Shown piece after piece: positions 6,726-13,064 of a stretch of DNA of 17,129 bases. Each line of letters opens with the position of its first letter. Position 1 is the first letter of the stretch. This stretch comes from Kiritimatiellia bacterium (GTDB lineage Bacteria; Verrucomicrobiota; Kiritimatiellia; RFP12; DVOR01): NCBI GenBank assembly GCA_900771325.1, contig CAAGNN010000111.1, positions 1 to 17,129 on the forward strand. The letters run 5' to 3'. The position numbers and the translations under genes are program-made. The notes below the pieces were generated by a model, which had not been told where the DNA came from, did not search any database, and worked only from the letters and a program-made list of their open reading frames with translations.

Positions 6726-8338
6726 CGCTGCAAGTCCTCAAACGCCACTGGCTCCCGGTCGCCATCATCGCGGCACTGCTGCTCGGCGTCTTCTGCATCA
6801 ATTGCTTTTGTGTGGATGATCACGATACGCTCTCCTACGCCTTTGCCGGGCAGAATAGCAACTTGACCACAACCCATCGCGTGCATTCCCTGGGCGATAT
6901 CGTCCGGCAGCAGTATCGCGACTATATGACGCCCGGGTTGAATGGCCGGGTGATTGTGCACGGAATCACGGCGTTCTTTTCGGGCTTTCGGCTGTGGACG
7001 CTCTTCGATGTGCTCAACACGCTAATGTGGGGACTCTTTACTTGGCTCCTCTTGCGCGAGGGCGGGTTGCGTTGGGGGCGGTCGAGTCCCTGGGCGTGGG
7101 CGATAGGTGCGGCCGGCGTTTGGTGGTGCCTGTGGTATGGCGATACGACGCTGAATATCGCCTTTGCGCTGAATTACTTGTGGACCGCGACGGCGACCTT
7201 GCTCGCGATGGTGCTGTGGCGGCATCTACGGTGGTGGATGGTGCCCTTGGCCTTCCTCTATGGCTGGACGCAGGAGTGCTTTGTGCTGCCGATGATTGCG
7301 GCGTTGGCCGGGGGAATGGTCATCCGCTCGGTCTGTGCCCGGCGTGTGGCATTCACGCCGCAACAGGCGGTGGCGTGGGGGCTGATGGTCGTGGGCGGGG
7401 CCTTCCTCATCCTCGGGCCGGCCGCTAGCAGCCGGGCCGCCTCGACGATTATTGGCGATGGGGTGGGCTTTATGGTCGCCAAGATTGTCCGCTCGCAGGT
7501 GGGTTTCCTCCTGCTCCTGTGGCCTCCCGTGCTAGCTGCGCTCTTGGTGCGCGTGCTCTGGCTCCGGCGGCGGGCGCTTGGAGCCACGCTGATGGCTTCG
7601 CTCGAGTGGTGGCTCTATCTCGCGGCGGCCTACGCCAGCTATCTCATCATCTCGACCAGTGGGGTTATCCGCGTGGCGATGCCGACGATGATGGCGCTGA
7701 TGGTGCTTGTCGTTCGCTATCGCGCGCAGCTGCCGCGGTGGCGGGGCTTCGCGGCGGTGGCCGTCGCGGGCGTGCTGGTGTGGATGGGGGCGGCGGCCGT
7801 GGTGCAGTTCCGCCTGGGCTATGAGCTCCGGGCGATGCTCGCGCGCTACCGGGCCGATCCGCAAGGGCTCACCTACCGCAAGGTCTTTTCTCCCGGACTT
7901 TTTATGCAAAGCGTCTGGTATGGCCGCTACGGCCGCTTCCACCATGCGCTCTTCACGCTCGAGCTGCAACACCCTGCGCCGATGGCGGTCTTCGCGCCCT
8001 GGCTCTATCAAACGCTCAACTTGGCCCCCGAGACCTATTTTTCCGTCGCTGAGCCGGTGGCCGGAACGCCCTGCTTTGTGGCCAAAGCCGCGCCCAATGT
8101 TCTCGTGGCCCCAGGGGAGGTGGTGCCGACCGAGGCCGAGGCCGCCGCCATTGAGGCTTACTTGGAGGCCGCGCCCTACGCTCCGGTATGGCCCAAGTAT
8201 CTCCCCGGGCGCCTCTCGGTGATGTTCCCCCAAGGCGATGACCTGCTCCAGGACTTTCCCGCCGATCGCTTCACCTTCACCGCCCGCGACGGGAAGCGCT
8301 ATACCCTCTTCGCGCTCGCCGAGCGCAAACCACGCTAA
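6722..8338 (+). CDS. Polytopic membrane protein, DUF6056-like or GtrC-like
   Basis: 538-residue inner-membrane protein. The start is ATG 6722, set by AGGAGG (6709-6714) with a 7-nt gap; a GTG six bases earlier is less likely. A first membrane helix (about 12-30) is followed by an outside loop with VDDHDTLSY and LNGRVIVHG, then a run of about ten hydrophobic helices to residue 370. A C-terminal soluble part (about 370-538) follows. The D/NGR loop followed by membrane segments resembles DUF6056 and Gtr-type glycosyl-transferring membrane proteins, but this is from memory of the pattern. Its place behind a GtrA gene suggests decoration of a surface glycan. No catalytic residue can be assigned with confidence. 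Confidence 0.6.
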   Translation: MTLQVLKRHWLPVAIIAALLLGVFCINCFCVDDHDTLSYAFAGQNSNLTTTHRVHSLGDIVRQQYRDYMTPGLNGRVIVHGITAFFSGFRLWTLFDVLNTLMWGLFTWLLLREGGLRWGRSSPWAWAIGAAGVWWCLWYGDTTLNIAFALNYLWTATATLLAMVLWRHLRWWMVPLAFLYGWTQECFVLPMIAALAGGMVIRSVCARRVAFTPQQAVAWGLMVVGGAFLILGPAASSRAASTIIGDGVGFMVAKIVRSQVGFLLLLWPPVLAALLVRVLWLRRRALGATLMASLEWWLYLAAAYASYLIISTSGVIRVAMPTMMALMVLVVRYRAQLPRWRGFAAVAVAGVLVWMGAAAVVQFRLGYELRAMLARYRADPQGLTYRKVFSPGLFMQSVWYGRYGRFHHALFTLELQHPAPMAVFAPWLYQTLNLAPETYFSVAEPVAGTPCFVAKAAPNVLVAPGEVVPTEAEAAAIEAYLEAAPYAPVWPKYLPGRLSVMFPQGDDLLQDFPADRFTFTARDGKRYTLFALAERKPR

Positions 8339-8340
8339 GC

Positions 8341-8381
8341 GCTTTCGTAGCTATCAGCGGTTAGCGGTTAGCTGTTAGCGC
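8341..8381. repeat. GCTAACCG-type dispersed repeat, copy C (inverted)
   Basis: GCTTTCGTAGCTA matches the lead of copy A in 12 of 13 positions. It is followed by CAGCGGTTAGCGGTTAGC and TGTTAGCG, the reverse complement of the words in copy A. It starts right after the stop codon of the membrane protein and about 110 bp before array 3. Confidence 0.65.
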
Positions 8382-8489
8382 GCGTGCCGCGACGGGCGGG
8401 CTGAGGTGGGTGGGGGGGCGTGGTGGTTGCCGCCCTCGGCGGCCAAGGTCGGTAAGCGTTGTGCCTCGGCCTACTCCGCCAGGCCGCCC
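8382..8489. other. GC-rich spacer with a short hairpin
   Basis: No gene is visible. It contains G-runs (8407-8418) and a perfect 6-bp hairpin GCCGCC-CTC-GGCGGC (8429-8443) without a T-run, so a weak stop for the upstream operon is possible but unproven. The end (8468-8489) may be a very degenerate unit of the following 22-bp array, as it closes with GCCGCCC. Confidence 0.4.
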
Positions 8490-8775
8490 CGGGTTGGCTT
8501 TGAGGTAGGCCCGGGTTGACCCTCGACCCGGGGCTAGTTCGTTTTGGACCCGGGGCGGGGGGAATTATTAAGTCCCGGACTTATTGTCGATAAGTGGGGG
8601 ACTTATCGCCGATAAGTGGTGGACTTATTGCCGATAAGTGGGGGACTTAATAGTTCGACCCGGGGCGGGTGCGTTTTGACCCTGGGCCGCTTTACATTTT
8701 TGTCCGCCCCGGGTTGACCTCGAGGTAGGCCCGGGTTGACCCTCGACCCGGGGCGGGTGCGTTTTTGGCCCGGGG
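8490..8775. repeat. 22-bp array 3: thirteen diverged units in exact register
   Basis: Units start at 8490, 8512, 8534, 8556, 8578, 8600, 8622, 8644, 8666, 8688, 8710, 8732 and 8754. Each is exactly 22 bp with no insertion or deletion, although their sequences differ greatly. Most keep parts of the GC core (GACCCGGGGCGGG) around variable middles such as TTGACCCTC, TGCGTTTT or CTTATTGTCGATAAG. The two-unit blocks 8490-8533 and 8710-8753 match at 41 of 44 positions. The array lies 140 to 420 bp upstream of the start at 8912. Confidence 0.9.
8577..8655. promoter_or_regulatory. Tandem ACTTATC/GATAAGT dyads within array 3
   Basis: Three 17-bp near-palindromes (for example ACTTATCGCCGATAAGT at 8601-8617) repeat every 22 bp, separated by G-rich five-base linkers. 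The middle copy is perfect (7-bp arms); the outer two have 6 of 7. Flanking ATTAAGTCC (8567-8575) and GGACTTAAT (8643-8651) form a wider inverted repeat. This AT-rich block breaks into the GC-rich array but keeps its register. It looks like an operator array or stacked hairpins; the binding partner is unknown. Confidence 0.6.
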
Positions 8776-8797
8776 CTGGTGGGGGGAGAGGCGGCCT

Positions 8798-8826
8798 CGC
8801 GCGTGCGCGCGCGTATACCTTATAAT
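8798..8826 (+). promoter_or_regulatory. Candidate -10 box behind a CG alternating tract
   Basis: TATAAT (8821-8826) matches the -10 consensus exactly. There is no -35 match; instead 21 nt of strict pyrimidine-purine alternation (8798-8818, mostly CG) lie directly upstream. Transcription would start near 8833, giving a leader of about 80 nt to the ATG at 8912. Confidence 0.4.
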
Positions 8827-8911
8827 ATAAGGGGCGCGCGGAGAGGTGGAGGTTTGACAGGGGCGGGGGTTTTGGCTATTATGGGGAATGTTTGTTTGGA
8901 AAGGATTGCGT

Positions 8912-9550
8912 ATGCTTCGGAAGCGCTTGCTGTGGATGATTGCGATGGCGTTGGTGCCGGTGATGGGCTGGGCTGAGGCGATTGGGTTTCCCTTCGAGGA
9001 GTTTAGCTGCGAGGGGGGGAAGGCGTCGGCGGAGATTTCGGCCGAGGGGCTGAAGATTGTCCCGGAGGGGGATATGCGTAATTGGACGTTGACGTGCGAG
9101 TTGGTGATTCCTGAGAAGTTGACGCCGCGGACGACGTTGGTCTCTTGGCGGGTGGGCGAGACGCGCGCGATTCGCTTCTATAAGGGCGACCGGCAGAATG
9201 TTTACCGGGCGGGTTGGTGTTGCCTGGGGACGGGGGAGTCGGAGGAGGAGCACGTTATCGGCGGGGATTTGTGGATGGAGCCGGGGGCGCATACGGTGAC
9301 GATTTCCTACTATCCCAAGGGGCCGGGCGAATTGATTGGGACGCGCGCGTGGGTGGATGAGGGGCAGGTGTGGTATACCTCGGGGCTGCGCTTCTCGGAG
9401 AATGTCCAGAACCGGACGCCGAAGCCGGATACGCTCTATCTGCGGGTGGGCAACGACGCGAAGGATGAGCCTTCGACGCTGATGAAGGGGTTGCAGATTC
9501 TCAAGGTGAAGTTGCTCTTCGGCAAGGCCGAGGTGCCGGCGGGAAAGTAA
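8912..9550 (+). CDS. Secreted hypothetical protein, possibly a LamG/ConA-like beta-sandwich
   Basis: 212-residue exported protein. The start is ATG 8912 because AAGGA (8901-8905) lies 6 nt upstream; an in-frame ATG at 8888 lacks proper spacing. Residues 1-21 (MLRKRLLWMIAMALVPVMGWA) form a signal peptide with cleavage after GWA. The mature part is rich in beta-strand patterns (NWTLTCELVIP, HTVTISYYP, DTLYLRVGNDA), which suggests a jelly-roll or laminin-G/concanavalin-like fold, but I recognise no family with certainty. It sits 33 bp before miaB, so the two may be co-transcribed. Extracytoplasmic location is inferred from the signal peptide. Confidence 0.65.
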   Translation: MLRKRLLWMIAMALVPVMGWAEAIGFPFEEFSCEGGKASAEISAEGLKIVPEGDMRNWTLTCELVIPEKLTPRTTLVSWRVGETRAIRFYKGDRQNVYRAGWCCLGTGESEEEHVIGGDLWMEPGAHTVTISYYPKGPGELIGTRAWVDEGQVWYTSGLRFSENVQNRTPKPDTLYLRVGNDAKDEPSTLMKGLQILKVKLLFGKAEVPAGK

Positions 9551-9583
9551 GGCCAAGGGGCCGGAAGGGAGCGGGAGCGCGCA

Positions 9584-10924
9584 ATGGCGAGTTTTGCCTT
9601 TCACACCTATGGCTGCCAGATGAATGTCCGCGAGAGCGAGGCTGCGGCCCGCGCCTTGCAAGAGGCGGGGTTGACCTTGGCGGCGGACGAGGCGCAGGCG
9701 GATGTGGTGATTGTGAACTCCTGCTCGGTGCGCGGGAAGGCCGAGGATAAGGCGTTGGGGAAGCTGGGGTTGCTGTGCGCCACGAAGCGCGAGCGGCCCG
9801 GGCGCGTGGTGGGGTTGATGGGGTGTATGGCGCAGCGGCTGGGCGATGAGGTCTTCCGCCGCGTGCCGATGTTGGACTTTTCGATTGGGACGCGGTGCGC
9901 CGAGCGGGTGGTGGACGCGGTGGAGGCGGCCTTGGCCGGGCGCAAGACCTTGGCGATGCGGGATTTGCACGCCGAGCCGACGGCCCTGAGCGGCCATTTG
10001 GAGGATGGGAGTTTCTCGGCGTTCGTGACGATTTTGCTGGGGTGCAACCGGCGGTGTACCTATTGCATCGTGCCGGATGTGCGGGGCGACGAGTGGAGCC
10101 GGCCGGCGAGCGAGGTGCTCGCGGAGGTGCGGGCGCTGGCCGAGCGCGGGGTGAAGGAGGTCACGCTGCTGGGGCAGTCGATTATGAATTACGGTCTGCG
10201 CACGCCGGCGTGGACGGAGGCCGACCCGCCTTCGCCCGGGGGCTACACCTTGCCCTTCCCGCGTTTGCTGGAGGCCGTGGCCGCGATCCCCGGCATCGAG
10301 CGCATTCGCTTTACCAGTGGCCATCCGGCCGGGGTGACCGATGAGCTGATACGCCTCTATAAGTCCGAGCCGAAGGTCTGCCACCACCTGCACTTGCCGG
10401 TGCAGAGCGGGTCGAGCGTGGTGCTGAGCCGGATGCGGCGCGGCTACACGCGCGAGCAGTATTTGGAGGCGATTGCCAAGCTGCGCGCGGCGGTGCCGGA
10501 GATGGCCATTACCACCGATGTCATCGTCGGCTTCCCCGGCGAGACGGAGGCTGACTTTGAGCAGACGCGCACGCTGATGGAGGAGGCCGCCTTCGACAAC
10601 GCCTTCATCTTCAAGTACAGTCCGCGACCGGGGACGGTCTCGGCGACCTGGGAGGACGACGTCTCCGAGGCGGAGAAGGCCCGGCGCAATCAGGTGCTCT
10701 TGGGGGACCAGGATGTGCGTGGGGCGCGGCTGAATGAGCAGTTGGTCGGGAGCGAGCAGGTGGTGCTGGCCGAGGGGCCGAGTTTGCGCAATAAGGCGCG
10801 TTGGTCCGGGCGCACCTCCGCGAACAAGATTGTGGTCTTCGAGCCGCCGGAGGGGATCCGGCCGGGGGATTTGGTGCGCTTGCGCATTGTCCGCGCCGCC
10901 CCGCAGACGCTCTACGCCTTTTGA
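9584..10924 (+). CDS. miaB: tRNA-2-methylthio-N6-dimethylallyladenosine synthase MiaB
   Basis: Radical SAM methylthiotransferase of 446 residues that adds a methylthio group to i6A37 in tRNAs reading UNN codons. The N-terminal MTTase domain has the auxiliary-cluster cysteines C11 (YGCQMN), C47 (VNSCSVR) and C81 (LMGCMAQ). The radical SAM cluster is C154-C158-C161 in GCNRRCTYCIVP. Later motifs are HLPVQSGS, TTDVIVGFPGETEADF and YSPRPGT. A TRAM tRNA-binding domain ends the protein (about 380-440, RWSGRTSANKIVVF). The motif usually written LGQNVNSY reads LGQSIMNYG, so a close MTTase subfamily is conceivable, but MiaB fits best. GGGAG (9573-9577) is 6 nt before the ATG. Length is normal for the family. 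Confidence 0.9.
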   Translation: MASFAFHTYGCQMNVRESEAAARALQEAGLTLAADEAQADVVIVNSCSVRGKAEDKALGKLGLLCATKRERPGRVVGLMGCMAQRLGDEVFRRVPMLDFSIGTRCAERVVDAVEAALAGRKTLAMRDLHAEPTALSGHLEDGSFSAFVTILLGCNRRCTYCIVPDVRGDEWSRPASEVLAEVRALAERGVKEVTLLGQSIMNYGLRTPAWTEADPPSPGGYTLPFPRLLEAVAAIPGIERIRFTSGHPAGVTDELIRLYKSEPKVCHHLHLPVQSGSSVVLSRMRRGYTREQYLEAIAKLRAAVPEMAITTDVIVGFPGETEADFEQTRTLMEEAAFDNAFIFKYSPRPGTVSATWEDDVSEAEKARRNQVLLGDQDVRGARLNEQLVGSEQVVLAEGPSLRNKARWSGRTSANKIVVFEPPEGIRPGDLVRLRIVRAAPQTLYAF

Positions 10925-10926
10925 GG

Positions 10927-11003
10927 GCGAGCGGAGCTCGCGTGAGGGGCCCTGCGGGCCGAGAGGTGGCGGCTGCGCCGCCGTGAGGTGCGCCTGGCGG
11001 CGC
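10927..11003. repeat. Four short GC hairpins at 20-22 bp spacing
   Basis: Directly after miaB come GCGAGC-GGA-GCTCGC (10927-10941), GGCCC-TGC-GGGCC (10948-10960), GGCGGC-TGC-GCCGCC (10968-10982) and GCGCC-TGGC-GGCGC (10990-11003). All are perfect stems, joined by GTGAGG- or GAGAGGT-like linkers. There is no T-run, so this is not a classical terminator. The arms differ in sequence while pairing is kept. Confidence 0.6.
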
Positions 11004-11024
11004 GTAAGGATGGTTCTCTTGAAT

Positions 11025-11047
11025 AAAAAAGCCCGGCGAGGCCGGGC
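11025..11047 (-). terminator. Intrinsic terminator of the minus-strand secretion operon
   Basis: GCCCGGC (11031-11037), loop GAG, GCCGGGC (11041-11047), with six A at 11025-11030. Read on the minus strand this is a 7-bp GC stem followed by TTTTTT. It closes transcription after the small protein at 11072. It lacks a T-run in the plus direction. Confidence 0.85.
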
Positions 11048-11071
11048 GAAAAGGGGGGCTGTGGGGGCGGA

Positions 11072-11380
11072 CTAGGCCTCGAAGGGGGGCGGCGGGGGCG
11101 GGGCGAAGTTAAAGGCCCGCTGCATCAGTTTGCCAAGCTTGTCATCGCGATCGAGGAGGTCGTCGGGGAGGTTGGCCACTTCGTCACTCTCGGGGACTTC
11201 GCCGGGGAGGGGGAATTCGCGTTTGGAGACGGTGAGGCCCTGGGCGGCGTAGGTGGCGGCAGGGGTGCCGGCGGCCGCGTCGGCGCGGTCGGGTCCCTGC
11301 GAGGCGGCGGCCTTGGAGGCAGCAGAGAGGTCTTGGCGGCCGAAGCCGGGGGAAGAAAGCTGGTTGAAGTTGAGTTCCAT
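11072..11380 (-). CDS. Small proline-tailed protein beside the type III operon
   Basis: 102-residue protein, not recognised. The N-terminus is Ser/Ala/Gln-rich and probably disordered (MELNFNQLSSPGFGRQDLSA), the composition expected of a type III export signal. A helical segment (about 78-92, DDKLGKLMQRAFNFA) and a run of six prolines near the C-terminus (APPPPPPFEA) follow. There is no signal peptide or membrane helix. AAAGG lies about 9 nt before the ATG. It starts 65 bp after the sigma factor gene and ends 25 bp before the terminator, so it is the last gene of the operon or has its own promoter. Export substrate, chaperone or sigma-factor partner are all possible; none is shown. Confidence 0.6.
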   Translation of the reverse strand: MELNFNQLSSPGFGRQDLSAASKAAASQGPDRADAAAGTPAATYAAQGLTVSKREFPLPGEVPESDEVANLPDDLLDRDDKLGKLMQRAFNFAPPPPPPFEA

Positions 11381-11445
11381 AGTCTATGCCCTTTGCGAGG
11401 AATACGCGCGGAAGTGGAAAAGGTTACAGGAAAAGTTTTGGAACG

Positions 11446-11934
11446 TCAGTTGGCGAGGTCTTTGAGGAGGACGCGCAGACGCTCTTTGGCGCGGAAGACG
11501 CGGACCTTGACGAGGGCCTCGGTGACGTTGGTGATGCGGGCGATGTCGCGAACGGAGAGCTCGGCGATTTGGAAGAGGGCGTAGGTGTCGCGCAAGAGGG
11601 GCGGGAGCTGGTTGAAGGCGGCGCGGATGCGGGAACGGAGGTAGGCGGCGTCGGAGGGAGAGGGGGCGGGGTCCTGGGTGTCCTCGTCGCGGAGCTCGGC
11701 CTCGTAGACGACGAACTTGTTGTGGCGGATGGCGTCGGTGCGGAGGTTTCGGGCGATGGTGTAGGCGAGGCCGGAGAGGGCGTGGAAGTCGTCCTGGAGG
11801 TCGTCGCGCATCTTCCAGAGTTTGAGGAAGGTTTCCTGGACGAGGTCGCAGGCGGCGTGATAGGGGGTGCCGTTGGCGACGAGGTAGTTGGTGAGTTTTG
11901 GGGCGAGGTCCGTGTAGAGAGCTTCGATGGTCAC
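11446..11934 (-). CDS. ECF-type RNA polymerase sigma factor
   Basis: 162-residue sigma-70-family factor with only regions 2 and 4. Region 2 (about 5-72) includes DLVQETFLKLW and LAYTIARNLRTDAIR; region 4 (about 105-158) has the helix-turn-helix LSVRDIARITNVTEALVKVRVFRAKERL. The start is GTG 11934, chosen because AAGGAG (11949-11944) sits at 7-nt distance; longer in-frame starts would run into sctU. The gene lies 16 bp after sctU and is surely co-transcribed with it. By analogy with HrpL of plant pathogens it may drive secretion genes, possibly as feedback. No membrane anti-sigma factor is adjacent. Confidence 0.85.
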   Translation of the reverse strand: MTIEALYTDLAPKLTNYLVANGTPYHAACDLVQETFLKLWKMRDDLQDDFHALSGLAYTIARNLRTDAIRHNKFVVYEAELRDEDTQDPAPSPSDAAYLRSRIRAAFNQLPPLLRDTYALFQIAELSVRDIARITNVTEALVKVRVFRAKERLRVLLKDLAN

Positions 11935-11950
11935 GGGGGAACTCCTTGGG

Positions 11951-13051
11951 TTAGAGCGCGATTTGTTCGAGCGCCTCGTCCTCCTTGCGGGCGTCTTGCA
12001 ACTTCTTGACCCACTTGAGGACTTCTGCAATGGGTTCTAGGAGGTCTTCGGGGATGAAGTCGTTGACGTGGCCGGTGGCCCAGAGCGCGCGGGCCAGGGG
12101 GACGTTCTCGAAGAGGGGGATGCCGCAGTCGAGGGCGGTTTCGCGGATAATCTTGGCGATGCGGTCTGCGCCGGCGACGACGATGCGCGGGAGGGGGGCC
12201 TCGGTGGGGTCGTAGCGGATGCCGATGGAGAGGTGCGTGGGGTTGGTGACGACGACGTTGGCGCGCTGGGTGGCCTTGACGGGGTCCGGGCCGTTGAGGA
12301 TTTCGTCGCGGAATTGGCGCTGGGCCTGCTTGATTTCGGCCGAGCCCTCCATCTCCTTATACTCGCGCTTGACCTCGTCCTTGGTCATCATCATCTGCTT
12401 GGTGTAGTTCTTGCCCTGGAAAATGCGGTCGACCACGGCGATGAGGACGTAGCCGAAGACGGTGTAGGAGGCCAGACGCAGGAGGATGACGCGCAGGCAG
12501 GGGAAGAGGTCCTGGATGGTGCCGTAGCAGAGGGTGAGGAGCTCGGGGGTGGAGGCGAGGATGAGCTTGTAGATGAGGTAGGTGAGGAAGGTGACCTTGG
12601 CAATGTTCTTGAGGAACTCGAAGAGGTTCTTCTTGGAGAAGATCTTCTTAGCGCCCTCGACGGGGTTGAGCTTCTCGAGGGAGGGCTTGAGGGGCTCGAA
12701 GGTGAAGAGGAAGCCCACCTGAACCACATTGGCAGCCACGCCCACGGCGGCGGCGACTACGGCAAAGAGGATGGAGTGCTTGCAGACGACTAGGGTAAAG
12801 AGTTTGAGCGACTCGCCGAAGCCGACGGTCGGGTCGCGATGGGTGACCGAGAGGGTGTTGGAGACGAAGGCGACGAGGTTGTGGAAGTCGTCGGTCAGTA
12901 CCAGGGTCATTGCCGCCAAGAGGCAGAAGAGGACGATGAGGATGGCGGTGGAGACGATGTCCTTGGAGGAGCAGACCTGGCCCTTCTGCCGCGCGTCGCG
13001 CAGTTTCTTGGGGGTGGGCATCTCGGTCTTCTCGCCGCTGTCTTCCGCCAT
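11951..13051 (-). CDS. sctU: Type III secretion export-switch protein SctU (YscU/FlhB family)
   Basis: 366-residue inner-membrane component of the injectisome export gate that controls the switch of substrate class. The N-terminus GEKTEMPTPKKLRDARQKGQV is typical of injectisome SctU more than FlhB. About four membrane segments lie between residues 30 and 210. The cytoplasmic domain has the self-cleavage site N270-P-T-H in VVVTNPTHLSIGIRY, intact. A Lys/Glu-rich C-terminal tail follows. The ATG at 13051 is 13 bp after the sctT stop, and the ribosome site is weak. SctU cleavage works with the ruler SctP, whose gene is in the same operon. Confidence 0.93.
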   Translation of the reverse strand: MAEDSGEKTEMPTPKKLRDARQKGQVCSSKDIVSTAILIVLFCLLAAMTLVLTDDFHNLVAFVSNTLSVTHRDPTVGFGESLKLFTLVVCKHSILFAVVAAAVGVAANVVQVGFLFTFEPLKPSLEKLNPVEGAKKIFSKKNLFEFLKNIAKVTFLTYLIYKLILASTPELLTLCYGTIQDLFPCLRVILLRLASYTVFGYVLIAVVDRIFQGKNYTKQMMMTKDEVKREYKEMEGSAEIKQAQRQFRDEILNGPDPVKATQRANVVVTNPTHLSIGIRYDPTEAPLPRIVVAGADRIAKIIRETALDCGIPLFENVPLARALWATGHVNDFIPEDLLEPIAEVLKWVKKLQDARKEDEALEQIAL

Positions 13052-13064
13052 CGCCGGGTGCCTG

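Noticed and set aside
8429..8443. Terminator for the membrane-protein operon
   Set aside because: The 6-bp hairpin has no following T-run; too weak to call.
8490..8775. CRISPR-like array (short cores with variable spacers)
   Set aside because: The unit is 22 bp with a 13-bp core and 9-bp spacer, far too short for a CRISPR repeat-spacer pair, spacers recur within the array, and no cas gene is present.
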